In this document: positions 1-13,784 of the stretch, one piece after another
Layout: each line of letters begins with the position of its first letter
Position numbering within the stretch: the first letter of the stretch is position 1
Source of the DNA: [Mycobacterium] stephanolepidis
GTDB lineage: Bacteria > Actinomycetota > Actinomycetes > Mycobacteriales > Mycobacteriaceae
Assembly (NCBI RefSeq): GCF_002356335.1
Contig: NZ_AP018165.1
Span: forward strand, 3,968,001 to 4,032,000
Length of the DNA: 64,000 bases
Direction of reading: 5' to 3'
The notes under the pieces: model-generated
The model's database searches: none
Told to the model about the DNA's origin: nothing
What the model saw: only the letters and a program-made list of their open reading frames with translations
Position numbers and translations under genes: made by a program

Positions 1-519
1 CAGCCCGGTAGCCGGTACACCCCATACCCGGGTGGGCGGGTATCCGATCTTGGCATCGGCAGCGACGATCAACTGGTCGGCATGCAAGGCGATGTCGGTA
101 CCACCGGCCACGCAATACCCGTGCACCTTCACCACGGTCGGCTTGTTGGCGTGCAACAGCGAGGAGAAACCGCGGGTGAATCGGCTCATCATCTGATAGT
201 CGAGCATGGGGTCCCAGTTGATGTTCGGCAGATGGTTGCGCAGCTGCACCTCACCATCTAGCGCCGTGCCTGAATACTGTACTGTGCCTTCGTCGTTCGC
301 CTCAGCATAGGCACTGAGGTCGAAGCCCCCGCAGAATCCATCTCCCCGCCCCGACACCAGGATGACGTGAACCTGCGGGTCCAGGTCGGCACGCTCCACC
401 AGTGCCGCCAGCTCCAGTGGGGTCTCGGCGATGATGGCGTTGCCCTGTTCGGGCCGGTTGAAGGTAATGCGCGCGACGCGGTCGGTGACCTCATAGGTCA
501 TCGTCTTGAGTGTGTCCAC
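1..519 (-). CDS. echA4: Enoyl-CoA hydratase/isomerase (crotonase) family protein, 3' end outside window
   Basis: Crotonase-superfamily enzyme, expected to hydrate 2-enoyl-CoA in fatty-acid beta-oxidation. The minus strand reads as a crotonase N-terminal half: ITFNRPEQGNAI near the start, the oxyanion-hole region VSGRGDGFCGGFDLSAYAE, and a later segment VHGYCVAGGTDIALHAD. The gene runs off the left edge, so the C-terminus is missing. I chose the GTG at 519, three bases after the fadE8 stop; an in-frame ATG at 501 is the alternative. The tight spacing implies co-transcription with fadE8, and M. tuberculosis has the same pair (fadE8-echA4) beside rpoBC. The symbol rests on that synteny. Confidence 0.85.
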   Translation of the reverse strand, partial: MDTLKTMTYEVTDRVARITFNRPEQGNAIIAETPLELAALVERADLDPQVHVILVSGRGDGFCGGFDLSAYAEANDEGTVQYSGTALDGEVQLRNHLPNINWDPMLDYQMMSRFTRGFSSLLHANKPTVVKVHGYCVAGGTDIALHADQLIVAADAKIGYPPTRVWGVPATGL

Positions 520-522
520 CGG

Positions 523-2157
523 CTAGCTACCCGACTTGACGGTCGCCCGCTCCAGGATCGGCGATAGGTCCAGTCCGGTGGGAAGAGTGCCGAACGCACC
601 ACCCCAGTCACCGGCAAGCCGGGTCGCTAGGAATGCCTGGGCGACCGCCGGATGTCCATGGCGGACCAGCAGCGCCCCCTGCAGGGCGAGGCAGATGTCC
701 TCGGCGACCTTGCGGGCACGGTAGGTGACCGAATCCAGATCACCGAGCTGCGAATGCAATCCGTTGATATGACGGTCCAGGCGCTCGTCCTGCCCCTGGG
801 CGAGCGCAAGCTCCTTGAACAGCACCTCGATGCACTCGGGCTTGGTGGCCATGGCGCGCAACGTGTCCAGAGCGCTGACGTTCCCCGACCCTTCCCAGAT
901 TCCCATCAGCGGTGCTTCACGATAAAGACGCGGCAGTCCTGAATCCTCGACATACCCGTTGCCACCCAGACATTCCATCGCCTCACCGGCATGTGGGGTT
1001 GCCCGCTTACACACCCAATACTTGCTGGCGGCCAAGCCGATTCGGCGCAACAGAGACTCGGTCTCATCACCGCGGGCGGCTCGGTCCGTGGCACCCGCCA
1101 TCCGCATCGCGACCATGGTGGCGGCCTCCGCTTCGATGGCGAGGTCCGCGAGCACGTTGCGCATGAGTGGCTGATCGATGAGGTACTCACCAAAGGCCTT
1201 GCGGTGCTGAGCATGGTGCATGGCCAACGCCACACCGGTGCGCATGCTGGTGGCCGATCCCAGGGTGCAGTCCAGCCGCGTCATGTTCACCATCTCGATG
1301 ATGGTCTTGACGCCCTTGCCTTCCTCACCGACAAGCCATGCCGTGGCGCCGTCGTACTCGACCTCCGAGGATGCGTTGGAATGGTTGCCGAGCTTGTCCT
1401 TCAAGCGCTGCAACCGCATCCGGTTGCGGGTGCCGTCCGGCAGTATCCGCGGCAAGAAGAAACATGACAGGCCGCCGGGCGCCTGGGCGAGCACCAGGAA
1501 CACGTCGCACATCGGCGCCGAGGTGAACCACTTGTGCCCCACCAGCGTGTAGCTGCCGTCGGCGTTCGATGTGGCTGTGGTGGTGCCCGCACGCACATCC
1601 GAGCCGCCCTGCTTCTCGGTCATCGACATACCCGCCGTCAGCCCCGCCTTGGTGGCGGGCACCGAAAGCACCGGGTCGTAGACGCGACTGGACAGCAGCG
1701 GCTCGTAAACGGCCGCCAGCTCGGGGTTGGCACGCAGGGCCGGAACCACTGCGTACGTCATGGAGATGGGGCACATGTGGCCTGGATCGGCAGTCCATAC
1801 GCCGGTCTTCGCGGCGCGCACGACGTGGGTGCCCGGCCGCTCGTCGGCCCACGGTGCCCCATGTAGTCCGTGGGCGACAGCCTCGCGCATGAGCTCGTGA
1901 TAGGCCGGGTCGAACTCGATTTCATCGACGCGATGGCCCCAACGGTCGTGGGTGTGCAGCACCGGACGATTCCGGTTCGCCAGCTCGCCGGCGCGCTGCA
2001 TGCGGTCGGTGCCGTTGAGGGCACCGACCTCGAGAACCTCGTCGACACCCCACTGACCGCCCTCTCGAATAAGGGCTTCCATCAGCACGGGGCTGGTCGC
2101 GGCGTTGTAGTCGCGCAGAGCGGGGACCTGATTGGTGACGACATGCGTATCGGCCAT
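523..2157 (-). CDS. fadE8: Acyl-CoA dehydrogenase, AidB/FadE8 type
   Basis: Flavin-dependent acyl-CoA dehydrogenase-fold protein of 544 aa, close in length to M. tuberculosis FadE8. The sequence follows E. coli AidB throughout: an AidB-type N-terminal domain, then MTEKQGGSDVRAGT, the segment GHKWFTSAPMCDVFLVLAQA, LKDKLGNHSNASSEVEY, and ECLGGNGYVEDSGLPRLYRE near the C-terminus. AidB of E. coli binds DNA and belongs to the alkylation response, while FadE8 is usually listed under lipid metabolism. The sequence alone does not decide between these roles. It starts at an ATG and lies directly upstream of the echA4-like gene in one operon. Confidence 0.93.
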   Translation of the reverse strand: MADTHVVTNQVPALRDYNAATSPVLMEALIREGGQWGVDEVLEVGALNGTDRMQRAGELANRNRPVLHTHDRWGHRVDEIEFDPAYHELMREAVAHGLHGAPWADERPGTHVVRAAKTGVWTADPGHMCPISMTYAVVPALRANPELAAVYEPLLSSRVYDPVLSVPATKAGLTAGMSMTEKQGGSDVRAGTTTATSNADGSYTLVGHKWFTSAPMCDVFLVLAQAPGGLSCFFLPRILPDGTRNRMRLQRLKDKLGNHSNASSEVEYDGATAWLVGEEGKGVKTIIEMVNMTRLDCTLGSATSMRTGVALAMHHAQHRKAFGEYLIDQPLMRNVLADLAIEAEAATMVAMRMAGATDRAARGDETESLLRRIGLAASKYWVCKRATPHAGEAMECLGGNGYVEDSGLPRLYREAPLMGIWEGSGNVSALDTLRAMATKPECIEVLFKELALAQGQDERLDRHINGLHSQLGDLDSVTYRARKVAEDICLALQGALLVRHGHPAVAQAFLATRLAGDWGGAFGTLPTGLDLSPILERATVKSGS

Positions 2158-2243
2158 GCATCCAGTGTTACATTTCTACGACAACCGCACAAGATTTGTT
2201 CACATGCCGTTCGGCCCGCCTCTGGTGCGCTAGAAAGAAGAGC

Positions 2244-2948
2244 GTGGAGAAGGTCGTCTTCGTGCTGCGCCAACCGTCCGACGTCGCCACCGATGAGTGG
2301 TCCGAGCAGCTACGCACGGCCGTTGTCGACAAGATCCGGGCCGCGGGCGTGCATGGCCTGACCGTGTGCGTGCATGACGCCGCGGTGCGTGCCGCGAGCC
2401 TGCGCCTGGTAACCCTGGACCCACCCTTCGCCGCCGCCGTCAGCGTGTGGGTTCAGCAGTCATACGGTCCCGCGATACGCGAGATCGAGACAATCCTCGC
2501 CGCGGCGTCGGCCTATGCGCACGGATATCTGGTGACGGAGTCGGTGCCGCTGCCGGCTCCCGAGCCCGAACCGGGATCGCGGTCAACGGGTTTCACCAAC
2601 ATCGCATTGCTGCGCAAGCCCACCGATATGCCCTTCGACGCCTGGCGCCAACAATGGCAGGGCGCGCATACCCACAACGCACTCGAGCTGCAGTCGACCA
2701 TCGGCTACGAACAGAACCTGGTCGTACGCGCCGTCACCGCCGACGCACCCGCGATCTCGGCCGTGGTCTTCGAGCAGTTCCCCGCGGCAGCCCTCACCGA
2801 CCCGCTGGCCTGGTACGGCGCCACGGATCAACAACAGCTGGGCCAACGCGCGATGGCCATGCTGGAAAGTGTCAAAGCCTTTGGAGCCCATATCAATATC
2901 GACACCGTAGCCACCAGTCGATACGACGTGATTCGCCCGTTCTCCTGA
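2244..2948 (+). CDS. EthD-domain protein (dimeric alpha-beta barrel)
   Basis: A 234-aa protein of unknown substrate. The C-terminal half contains a recognisable EthD-like ferredoxin fold: ALLRKPTDMPFDAWRQQWQG followed by the histidine-rich AHTHNALELQST and a late AFGAHINIDT segment. The N-terminal half looks like a degenerate repeat of the same fold. I chose the GTG at 2244 because a purine-rich ribosome-binding stretch (agaaagaag) lies just upstream and the residues before it look non-conserved. It is divergent from fadE8 and separated by about 85 bp, so the two promoters share that gap. Confidence 0.75.
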   Translation: MEKVVFVLRQPSDVATDEWSEQLRTAVVDKIRAAGVHGLTVCVHDAAVRAASLRLVTLDPPFAAAVSVWVQQSYGPAIREIETILAAASAYAHGYLVTESVPLPAPEPEPGSRSTGFTNIALLRKPTDMPFDAWRQQWQGAHTHNALELQSTIGYEQNLVVRAVTADAPAISAVVFEQFPAAALTDPLAWYGATDQQQLGQRAMAMLESVKAFGAHINIDTVATSRYDVIRPFS

Positions 2949-2979
2949 CAGCCGTCGCAACTCCGGCGCCATCAAACTA

Positions 2980-3014
2980 TTGACATACAACCAAACGGTT
3001 GTAGATTGGAGATC
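2980..3014 (+). promoter_or_regulatory. Leaderless promoter with operator palindrome between -35 and -10
   Basis: TTGACA (2980-2985) and TAGATT (3002-3007) are separated by 16 bp. Seven bases after the -10 comes GTG at 3015, so transcription probably begins at the start codon. The spacer holds a perfect inverted repeat, ACAACC-AAAC-GGTTGT (2987-3002), which overlaps the -10. This is the layout expected for autorepression by the ArsR-type protein encoded immediately downstream. Confidence 0.75.
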
Positions 3015-3371
3015 GTGACCGACTCGGATGAGGACAGGGCTGACGCCATGTTCCATGCACTCTCCGACCGCACCCGACGCGACATCCTGCGGCGAGTACT
3101 GGCCGGTGAGCACTCGGTCTCGACGCTTGCGGCGAACTACGACATGAGTTTTGCCGCAGTGCAGAAGCACGTCGCCGTGCTGGAAAAAGCCGGACTGCTC
3201 ACAAAAAGACGTAACGGTCGCGAGCAGCTGGCCAGCGGCGATGTGGAAGCGGTTCGCTCGGTCGGCAGCATGCTCACCGAGCTTGAGCAGTTCTGGCGCG
3301 GCAGGATCGCCCGCATCGACGAACTCATTGCATTCCCATCACCGACGCTCGAGACACCACATAAGGACTGA
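3015..3371 (+). CDS. ArsR-family winged-helix transcriptional regulator
   Basis: A 118-aa regulator of the ArsR subgroup usually paired with SRPBCC/AHSA1 proteins. It carries a typical winged-helix core: FHALSDRTRRDILRRVLAGE, the recognition region ANYDMSFAAVQKHVAVLEKA and the wing GLLTKRRNGREQ. The metal-binding cysteine box of ArsR/SmtB is absent, so it is unlikely to sense metals. I prefer GTG 3015 over TTG 3006 because the promoter geometry places the transcription start there. It lies three bases before the SRPBCC gene, so the two form an operon, and the palindrome in its promoter suggests autoregulation. Confidence 0.88.
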   Translation: MTDSDEDRADAMFHALSDRTRRDILRRVLAGEHSVSTLAANYDMSFAAVQKHVAVLEKAGLLTKRRNGREQLASGDVEAVRSVGSMLTELEQFWRGRIARIDELIAFPSPTLETPHKD

Positions 3372-3374
3372 ATC

Positions 3375-3860
3375 ATGCCCGTCACCAACGTCACTCATGA
3401 TATCGACACCCTGACCATCACCATCGACGCGGAGTTCGAAGCGCCGATCAGCCGGATCTGGCAGATCTACGCCGACCCGCGTCAACTCGAAAAGGTATGG
3501 GGCCCACCAAGCCATCCGGCCACGTTCGTCGACCATGACTTCACGCCGGGCGGCCGGGTGAATTACTACATGACCGGACCGGATGGCGCACGGTATGCGG
3601 GCTGGTGGGAGCTCACGACAATCGATGAACCGAACAGCTTCGCGTTCAGGGATGGCTTCTCCGACGAAGATCTGAATCCGGTGGACAACATGCCTGTCTC
3701 GACGAACGTCTACACCTTCGTCGAAAAGGACGGCCGCACCTTGGCGACCTACGTCAGCACGTTTGAGACTGCCGAGGCGCTGCAACAGGTGCTGGACATG
3801 GGCGTCATCGAAGGTGCCTCGTCGGCGATCAACCAAATCGACGACCTCATCGGTTCGTAA
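3375..3860 (+). CDS. SRPBCC (AHSA1/START-like) domain protein
   Basis: A 161-aa protein with the helix-grip fold that binds hydrophobic ligands. Diagnostic features are FEAPISRIWQIYADPRQLEKVWGP near the N-terminus, the tract FTPGGRVNYYMTGPDG, and a C-terminal helix. It is co-transcribed with the ArsR regulator. By analogy with other ArsR-SRPBCC pairs it may bind the inducing ligand or act on it, but the ligand is unknown. Confidence 0.88.
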   Translation: MPVTNVTHDIDTLTITIDAEFEAPISRIWQIYADPRQLEKVWGPPSHPATFVDHDFTPGGRVNYYMTGPDGARYAGWWELTTIDEPNSFAFRDGFSDEDLNPVDNMPVSTNVYTFVEKDGRTLATYVSTFETAEALQQVLDMGVIEGASSAINQIDDLIGS

Positions 3861-3865
3861 GCGCC

Positions 3866-4156
3866 ATGGTGCACTACCGCGACCCGGGCACCATCACCTT
3901 CGAGGCGACGATCGAGCAGCCCGAGGGCCCCGGCGCCTACGTCGAGTTCCCACTCTCCGCCGTCGACACCTTCGGAGTGAAGGTCAGGGTGCCGGTGTGC
4001 GTCGTGTTCGACGGCTCGGTGACCTACACGGGCTCGCTGGCACCGTATGGCGGCAGGCACCTGCTCGGGGTGCGCAAGGACATTCAGAAACAGCTGAACA
4101 AGGGGCCCGGAGACCGAGTGCGCGTCGAGGTCAGACTCGACACCGACCGCGCTTAA
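3866..4156 (+). CDS. DUF1905 domain protein
   Basis: A 96-aa protein matching the DUF1905 beta-barrel family: the segment FEATIEQPEGPGAYVEFP at the start and GVRKDIQKQLNKGPGDRVRVEV near the end are typical. The biochemical role is unknown. It starts five bases after the SRPBCC stop and is probably the last gene of the ArsR operon. Its stop codon overlaps the convergent permease stop by four bases. Confidence 0.8.
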   Translation: MVHYRDPGTITFEATIEQPEGPGAYVEFPLSAVDTFGVKVRVPVCVVFDGSVTYTGSLAPYGGRHLLGVRKDIQKQLNKGPGDRVRVEVRLDTDRA

Positions 4157-5556
4157 GCGTCTTGTTTTTCGCGCTGTACCGGCTCTCCGTGGTGTACGAA
4201 GTACCCGAGCACCACGATCGCGAACCACACCAGGCCCACCAGGATCGCGGTACGGCCGTCCTCCGTGAAGAACAGCAGCACCACGACCAGCGCAAGGAAG
4301 GCCAGCGCCAAGAAATTCGTCACCGGCGCCCCCGGCAGCCTGTAATCCGAGGCAGGCAGTTCTCCCGCCGCGACCCGCTTCCGGTAAATCAAGTGGGACA
4401 CCAAGATTGAGCCCCAGACGAAGATGATGCCAATGGTCGATACCGACGTGATGTAGGCAAACGCCTTGTCCGGTGATAGCCAGTTGACGAATACGCCGAT
4501 GCCCATGGCCAGAGCGGAGAAGCAGATGGCCAACATCGGGACGTGCCGTGAACTCAGCGACTGCAAACCCACCGGGGCGTCGCCGCGTTGCGCCAGGCTG
4601 CGCACCATCCGGCCCGTGGAGTAGATACCCGAGTTGCAGGAGGACAGGGCGGCCGTGAGCAGGATGAAGTTCACGATGTTCGCCGCCTGCGGAATGTTCA
4701 GGTACTCGAACACCGCGACGAAGGGGCTCTCGCCCTTGTGGTAGTTCCGCCAGCCCTGAATCGACAGGATGACAATCAGCGCGCCCACGTAAAACAGCCC
4801 GATGCGGAACGGCAGCGTATTAATCGCCTTGCGCAGGGTGACTTTCGGGTTCTCGGCCTCCCCCGCCGTCACACCCACGAGCTCAACACCGACATAGGCG
4901 AACACGACGATCTGCAAGCTCAGTAGCGCCTGGCTGAATCCGGTCGGGAAGAACCCGCCGTCGTTCCACAGATTGGCGACAGTGGGGCCCGATTCCGGTC
5001 CGAGGCCCGCAATGGGAAGCAGCACACCGATACCGATGATGATCATGCCGACGATCGCCGTCACCTTGATCATCGAGAACCAGAACTCGGCCTCGCCGAA
5101 GATCTTCACCGATATCAGGTTGGCCGCGAACAGGATCAGCAGAACAGCCAGCGCGGTGACCCATTGCGGGATGCCGGGCCACCACCTCTGGATGTAGACC
5201 CCGGCGACGGTAATCTCCGCCATACACGTGGTGGCCCACACCGCCCAGTACGTCCAGCCGTTGGCGAATCCGGCGAAGCGTCCCATGAACTCTTCGGCGT
5301 ATTCGGAGATACTGCCCGACACAGGCCGATAGACCAACAGTTCACCGAGTGCCCGCATGATCACGAAGATGGCCAGGCCTGCCACCAGGTACGCCAAGAT
5401 GAGCGCCGGACCGGCCTTCTCGATAGCACCACCGGCGCCATAGAAGAGGCCGGTGCCGATCGCACCGCCGATCGCGATCATCTGCACCGTGCGTGCGGAT
5501 AGGCCACGTGAGTAACCGGCGTCGGGCGTCTCGGATTCGGAATTGGCAACGGTCAT
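4153..5556 (-). CDS. Amino-acid permease, AAT family of the APC superfamily
   Basis: A 467-aa integral membrane transporter with about twelve hydrophobic segments. It has the family signature IAIGGAIGTGLFYGAGGAI in the first helix, GELLVYRPVSGSISEYAEEF in the third, and the FAYVGVELVGVTAGEAENPK motif in the middle. These mark the AAT branch that includes AnsP, CycA, GabP and RocE. The substrate among these cannot be fixed from sequence. It stands alone on the minus strand and starts at an ATG at 5556. Confidence 0.9.
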   Translation of the reverse strand: MTVANSESETPDAGYSRGLSARTVQMIAIGGAIGTGLFYGAGGAIEKAGPALILAYLVAGLAIFVIMRALGELLVYRPVSGSISEYAEEFMGRFAGFANGWTYWAVWATTCMAEITVAGVYIQRWWPGIPQWVTALAVLLILFAANLISVKIFGEAEFWFSMIKVTAIVGMIIIGIGVLLPIAGLGPESGPTVANLWNDGGFFPTGFSQALLSLQIVVFAYVGVELVGVTAGEAENPKVTLRKAINTLPFRIGLFYVGALIVILSIQGWRNYHKGESPFVAVFEYLNIPQAANIVNFILLTAALSSCNSGIYSTGRMVRSLAQRGDAPVGLQSLSSRHVPMLAICFSALAMGIGVFVNWLSPDKAFAYITSVSTIGIIFVWGSILVSHLIYRKRVAAGELPASDYRLPGAPVTNFLALAFLALVVVLLFFTEDGRTAILVGLVWFAIVVLGYFVHHGEPVQREKQDA

Positions 5557-5692
5557 CCGGACATCATTGCGTGAGTAGACACTTATTGCACGGGAAACTC
5601 GGACACACCGTCCACAACTCGCGTGGAATTGCGTGGCCTGGCTAGGTATTTATGCGCTGAACCGACTTCTCTTACGTCCATAGGCTTCTGGC

Positions 5693-6118
5693 ATGCTCAA
5701 CCAACAGTTCATCGGACGCGTGGCATTGCCGATATTCGCCGCGGCGCTTCCGTTCATGATCATCGCCGGACAACTCGGTCTGGGCATTTGTCGCTGGTGG
5801 ATCGTCTACGGCACCGCAACCATGGCGGCTGCCCTGATGGGCATCACCACGTTCGGCATGTGCAATTCCAACGGCCCTGGGGTCGCGGTCAGTCGGCCCT
5901 GGGCGCTCTTTTGGATAAGCCTGGCGGTGCTCACCGCGGTGCAGGGCTTCTTCTACGCGCAGTTCCGTCATCAGTGCCCGGTAGCCGGGCCGATCATCGC
6001 GATCGACGCGTTCCTCGAATGGCTCATCGCACCCGTGGTTCTCGTCGTCGTGGCCGGGAGTGCATTCCGGCGCGCGTGGACCGCCGCGCGGCGAAATGGA
6101 AAGGCCCCCGGGGTGTAA
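5693..6118 (+). CDS. Four-helix membrane protein of unknown function
   Basis: A 141-aa hydrophobic protein with four predicted transmembrane segments (roughly residues 9-29, 35-54, 68-88 and 100-122) and a basic C-terminal tail. I do not recognise the family. Two short motifs, GMCNSNGPG and FRHQCPVAGP, may be useful for a search. The stop codon lies inside the loop of the bidirectional terminator shared with rpoC. Confidence 0.65.
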   Translation: MLNQQFIGRVALPIFAAALPFMIIAGQLGLGICRWWIVYGTATMAAALMGITTFGMCNSNGPGVAVSRPWALFWISLAVLTAVQGFFYAQFRHQCPVAGPIIAIDAFLEWLIAPVVLVVVAGSAFRRAWTAARRNGKAPGV

Positions 6119-6128
6119 CCCGGGGGCC
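6103..6128. terminator. Bidirectional terminator between rpoC and the upstream membrane-protein gene
   Basis: Perfect 10-bp inverted repeat GGCCCCCGGG / CCCGGGGGCC with a 6-nt loop, between two convergent genes. The minus-strand side is followed by a short T run (TTTCC), which fits termination of the long rpoBC transcript. Confidence 0.8.
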
Positions 6129-6145
6129 CTTCTCGTGCTTGCGAT

Positions 6146-9100
6146 CTAGCGGTAGTCGCTGTATCCGTAGTCGTCCAGCGGCACCGCAGCACCGGTGTTG
6201 GAACCGAAGTCGGGGCTGTAGTACTGATCCTCGTACGACGGGATCGTGTACGCGGCGGCCCGCGCCTCTTCGGTCGGTTGCACCGAAATGTTGCGGTAGC
6301 GGTTGATACCGGTACCAGCCGGGATCAACTTACCGATGATGACGTTCTCCTTCAGACCATTCAGTCTGTCGCTGCGGCAGTTGATAGCCGCATCGGTCAG
6401 CACGCGAGTGGTCTCCTGGAAGGACGCAGCCGACAGCCACGAGTCGGTGGCCAGCGATGCCTTGGTGATACCCATCAGCACCGGACGGCCGGCCGCGGGC
6501 TCGTTGCCCTCGGCCACCACGCGACGGTTCGCGGTCTCGAACTCGCCACGCTCGGTCAGCGAGCCGGGCAGGAATTCCGTTGCGCCCGAGTCGATGATCG
6601 TCACGCGGCGCAGCATCTGGCGCACGATGACCTCGATGTGCTTGTCGTGGATCGACACACCCTGGCTGCGGTACACCTCCTGGACCTCGTTGACCAGGTG
6701 CACCTGCACCTGACGCGGACCCATGACACGGAGCACCTCGTGCGGATCGGCCGCACCCTCCATGAGCTGCTGGCCGACCTCGACGTGGTCGCCGTCGGCC
6801 AGTGGACGCTCCGAACCGTCCTCGTGCTTGAAGACGCGCAGGCGCTGACGCTTGGAGAGCTTGTCGTAGACAACTTCCTCGCCACCGTCATCCGGGATGA
6901 TGGTGATCTTGTAGAAGCGCTCGCCCTCTTCCAGGCGAACCCGTCCGGTGACATCGGCAATCGGCGCCTTGCCCTTAGGAACTCGCGCCTCGAACAGCTC
7001 GGTGACACGCGGCAAACCACCGGTGATGTCGTCACCGACGCCACCCTGGTGGAAGGTACGCATGGTCAGCTGCGTACCGGGCTCACCGATGGACTGTGCG
7101 GCCACGATGCCCGCCGCCTCACCGATGTCGACGAGCTTGCCGGTCGCCATCGAGCGGCCGTAGCACATCGCGCAGACCCCGGTGCCGGTGGTGCAGGTGA
7201 GCACCGACCGCACCTTGACCGTGGTAACACCCGCGGCGAGAAGCTTCTCGATCGCCGGGTCACCCAGGTCGTGTCCACGCTCCACCAGCACGTTGCCATC
7301 GGCATCTACCGCGTCAGCGGCGAGAGTCCGTGCGTACGCAGAGGTTTCGATGTGCGCGTCGCGGATCAGCGTGCCGTCGTCCTGCTTCTCGGCGATGGTC
7401 ACGTTGATGCCACGCTCGGTACCGCAGTCGTGCTCGCGGACGATGACGTCCTGCGAGACGTCCACCAGACGACGGGTCAGGTAACCCGAGTCAGCGGTAC
7501 GAAGCGCGGTGTCCGCCAGACCCTTACGGGCGCCGTGCGTGTTGATGAAGTACTCCAGAACGGTCAGGCCCTCACGGAACGAGGACTTGATCGGCCGCGG
7601 GATGTACTCACCCTTCGGGTTGGTCACCAGACCCTTCATGCCCGCCAGGTTGCGCACCTGAGTCATGTTTCCGGTCGCGCCGGACTTGGGCAGCAAGGTG
7701 ATCGGGTTGTCGGCCGGGTAGTGCTCCTCCAGCGCCTTACCGACCTCGTCGGTGGCTTCCTGCCAGATCTTGACCAGCGCGTCGCGACGCTCCTGGTTGT
7801 TCAAAGCACCACGCTGGTACTGCTTTTCGATCCGCTCCGCTTCCTTCTCGTAGCGGTCCAGAATCTCCGCCTTCTGCGGCGGCACCAGCACGTCGGCCAT
7901 CGAGACCGTGACACCCGAGCGCGTGGCCCAGTGGAAACCGGCGTCCTTGAGCTTGTCGACGGTCTGCGCAACCACGATCATCGGGAACCGCTCGGCGAGG
8001 TCGTTGATGATCGCCGACTGCACCTTCTTGTGCATCTGCTTGTTCACGAACGGGTACCCGTGGGGCAGCAGCTCGTTGAACAGCACGCGGCCCAGCGTGG
8101 TCTCGGCGACCCAGGCATCGCCTGGCTGCCAACCGTTTTCGAACAGCGCGGCCTCAACCTCGGCCGGCGGACGCTGCTGCGTCAGCCGGACCCGGATCGG
8201 CGCACGCACGCTCAGCGCGCCACGGTCCAGGGCCATGATGGCCTCGGCGGGCGAGCTGTACACACCGGTCTCCGGCTGGTCCTTGGCGGCCGGGGCATGC
8301 GCACCGGTATCGCCGGGGACCTCGGTGGTCAGGAAGTACAGACCGGTCACCATGTCCAGACGCGGCATGGCCAGCGGGCGGCCCGACGCGGGCGACAGGA
8401 TGTTGTTCGAGGACAGCATCAGGATGCGAGCCTCGGCCTGCGCCTCTGCCGACAGCGGCAGGTGCACGGCCATCTGGTCACCGTCGAAGTCGGCGTTGAA
8501 CGCCTCACACACCAGCGGGTGCAGCTGAATTGCCTTGCCTTCCACCAGCTGCGGCTCGAAGGCCTGGATACCCAGGCGGTGCAGCGTTGGTGCACGGTTC
8601 AGCAGCACCGGATGCTCGGCGATGACCTCTTCGAGGACATCCCACACCTGAGCGCGCTGACGCTCCACCATGCGCTTGGCGCTCTTGATGTTCTGCGCGT
8701 GGTTCAGGTCGACCAGACGCTTCATCACGAAGGGCTTGAACAGCTCAAGAGCCATCAGCTTCGGCAGACCACACTGATGCAGCTTGAGCTGCGGGCCGAC
8801 CACGATGACCGAACGGCCCGAGTAGTCGACGCGCTTACCGAGCAGGTTCTGACGGAACCGACCCTGCTTACCCTTGAGCAGATCCGACAGCGACTTCAGC
8901 GGACGGTTACCCGGTCCGGTGACCGGACGTCCACGACGGCCGTTGTCGAACAGCGCATCCACGGACTCCTGCAGCATCCGCTTCTCGTTGTTGACGATGA
9001 TCTCGGGCGCACCCAGATCGATCAGTCGCTTGAGGCGGTTGTTGCGGTTGATCACGCGGCGGTACAGGTCGTTCAGGTCGGAGGTCGCGAAACGGCCACC

Positions 9101-10093
9101 GTCGAGCTGAACCATCGGACGCAGCTCCGGCGGGATCACCGGTACCGCGTCGAGCACCATGCCACCGGGGCTGTTGGTGGAGTTCTGGAACGCTGCCACC
9201 ACCTTCAGGCGCTTGAGGGCGCGAAGCTTCTTCTGCCCCTTGCCACTGCGGATGGTCTCGCGCAGGTTCTCGGCCTCGGCATCGAGATCGAAGGTCTGAA
9301 TGAGCTTCTGCACGGCCTCGGCACCCATGGCACCGGTGAAGTACTCGCCGTAACGGTCGACGATCTCGCGGTAGAGCACCTCATCGACGATCAGCTGCTT
9401 GGGAGCCAGCTTGGTGAAGGTGGTCCAGATTTCGTCGAGCCGGTCCAGCTCACGCTGCGACCGATCGCGAAGCTGACGCATCTCGCGCTCGCCGCCGTCG
9501 CGCACCTTGCGGCGCACGTCGGACTTGGCACCCTCGGCCTCGAGCTCGGCCAGGTCGGCTTCGAGCTTCTGGGCGCGGGCCTCCAGGTCGGCATCGCGTT
9601 GATCTGCGACAGCCTTCTTCTCGACCTCCATCTCGGCCTCGAGCGTCGAGAGCTCGTTGTGGCGCAGCTCGTCGTCGACGGCGGTGATGACGTAGGCGGC
9701 GAAGTAGATGATCTTTTCCAGATCCTTCGGCGCCAGGTCGAGCAGGTATCCGAGACGCGACGGAACACCCTTGAAGTACCAGATGTGCGTGACCGGGGCG
9801 GCCAGTTCGATGTGGCCCATCCGCTCACGGCGCACCTTGGCGCGAGTTACCTCGACGCCGCAGCGCTCGCAGATGATGCCCTTGAAGCGCACGCGCTTGT
9901 ACTTGCCGCAGTAGCACTCCCAGTCGCGAGTAGGTCCGAAGATCTTCTCGCAGAACAGGCCGTCCTTCTCAGGCTTGAGCGTGCGGTAGTTGATGGTCTC
10001 CGGCTTCTTGACTTCGCCAAAGGACCAGTTACGGATGTCATCCGCCGACGCGAGGCCGATACGGAGTTCATCGAAGAAGTTGACGTCGAGCAC
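6146..10093 (-). CDS. rpoC: DNA-directed RNA polymerase beta' subunit
   Basis: RNA polymerase beta' subunit, 1315 aa, full length for mycobacteria. The N-terminal zinc site is intact (Cys60, Cys62, Cys75, Cys78), the active-site loop [14 protein letters not shown] binds the catalytic magnesium, and the trigger-loop/bridge-helix region is present ([20 protein letters not shown]). It starts with GTG at 10093 preceded by an aagggag ribosome-binding site. It follows rpoB by 35 bp and is co-transcribed with it. Confidence 0.99.
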   Translation of the reverse strand: MLDVNFFDELRIGLASADDIRNWSFGEVKKPETINYRTLKPEKDGLFCEKIFGPTRDWECYCGKYKRVRFKGIICERCGVEVTRAKVRRERMGHIELAAPVTHIWYFKGVPSRLGYLLDLAPKDLEKIIYFAAYVITAVDDELRHNELSTLEAEMEVEKKAVADQRDADLEARAQKLEADLAELEAEGAKSDVRRKVRDGGEREMRQLRDRSQRELDRLDEIWTTFTKLAPKQLIVDEVLYREIVDRYGEYFTGAMGAEAVQKLIQTFDLDAEAENLRETIRSGKGQKKLRALKRLKVVAAFQNSTNSPGGMVLDAVPVIPPELRPMVQLDGGRFATSDLNDLYRRVINRNNRLKRLIDLGAPEIIVNNEKRMLQESVDALFDNGRRGRPVTGPGNRPLKSLSDLLKGKQGRFRQNLLGKRVDYSGRSVIVVGPQLKLHQCGLPKLMALELFKPFVMKRLVDLNHAQNIKSAKRMVERQRAQVWDVLEEVIAEHPVLLNRAPTLHRLGIQAFEPQLVEGKAIQLHPLVCEAFNADFDGDQMAVHLPLSAEAQAEARILMLSSNNILSPASGRPLAMPRLDMVTGLYFLTTEVPGDTGAHAPAAKDQPETGVYSSPAEAIMALDRGALSVRAPIRVRLTQQRPPAEVEAALFENGWQPGDAWVAETTLGRVLFNELLPHGYPFVNKQMHKKVQSAIINDLAERFPMIVVAQTVDKLKDAGFHWATRSGVTVSMADVLVPPQKAEILDRYEKEAERIEKQYQRGALNNQERRDALVKIWQEATDEVGKALEEHYPADNPITLLPKSGATGNMTQVRNLAGMKGLVTNPKGEYIPRPIKSSFREGLTVLEYFINTHGARKGLADTALRTADSGYLTRRLVDVSQDVIVREHDCGTERGINVTIAEKQDDGTLIRDAHIETSAYARTLAADAVDADGNVLVERGHDLGDPAIEKLLAAGVTTVKVRSVLTCTTGTGVCAMCYGRSMATGKLVDIGEAAGIVAAQSIGEPGTQLTMRTFHQGGVGDDITGGLPRVTELFEARVPKGKAPIADVTGRVRLEEGERFYKITIIPDDGGEEVVYDKLSKRQRLRVFKHEDGSERPLADGDHVEVGQQLMEGAADPHEVLRVMGPRQVQVHLVNEVQEVYRSQGVSIHDKHIEVIVRQMLRRVTIIDSGATEFLPGSLTERGEFETANRRVVAEGNEPAAGRPVLMGITKASLATDSWLSAASFQETTRVLTDAAINCRSDRLNGLKENVIIGKLIPAGTGINRYRNISVQPTEEARAAAYTIPSYEDQYYSPDFGSNTGAAVPLDDYGYSDYR

Positions 10094-10128
10094 GTAAACT
10101 CCCTTTCCCCTTGCGGGATAGAATTCGG

Positions 10129-13617
<3,489 letters not shown>

Positions 13618-13755
13618 GATCGGTCCTCCAGTGTTGCCGCGCATCTGCGTTGTTTTGCGCAAGCAACGACCAAACACACACCCGATCGGTCACAACAAGA
13701 ATCAACACCGTCGTGGCGAGGGAAGGTGGGCAGGAGGCAGCCAGCGCAACGTCTA

Positions 13756-13784
13756 ACAATAGCGTACTATCGCGCAGCCTTCAA
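13756..13784 (-). promoter_or_regulatory. Candidate rpoBC promoter
   Basis: On the minus strand, TTGAAG (13784-13779) and TATTGT (13761-13756) are 17 bp apart, each matching four of six consensus bases. This would place the start about 130 nt upstream of the rpoB TTG. It is the best SigA-like pair I see in the gap. Confidence 0.45.

Noticed and set aside
13618..13677. rpoB start at 13677 with 20 additional residues
   Set aside because: TTG 13617 has GGAGG at ideal spacing, and the extra residues are unlike other RpoB N-termini.
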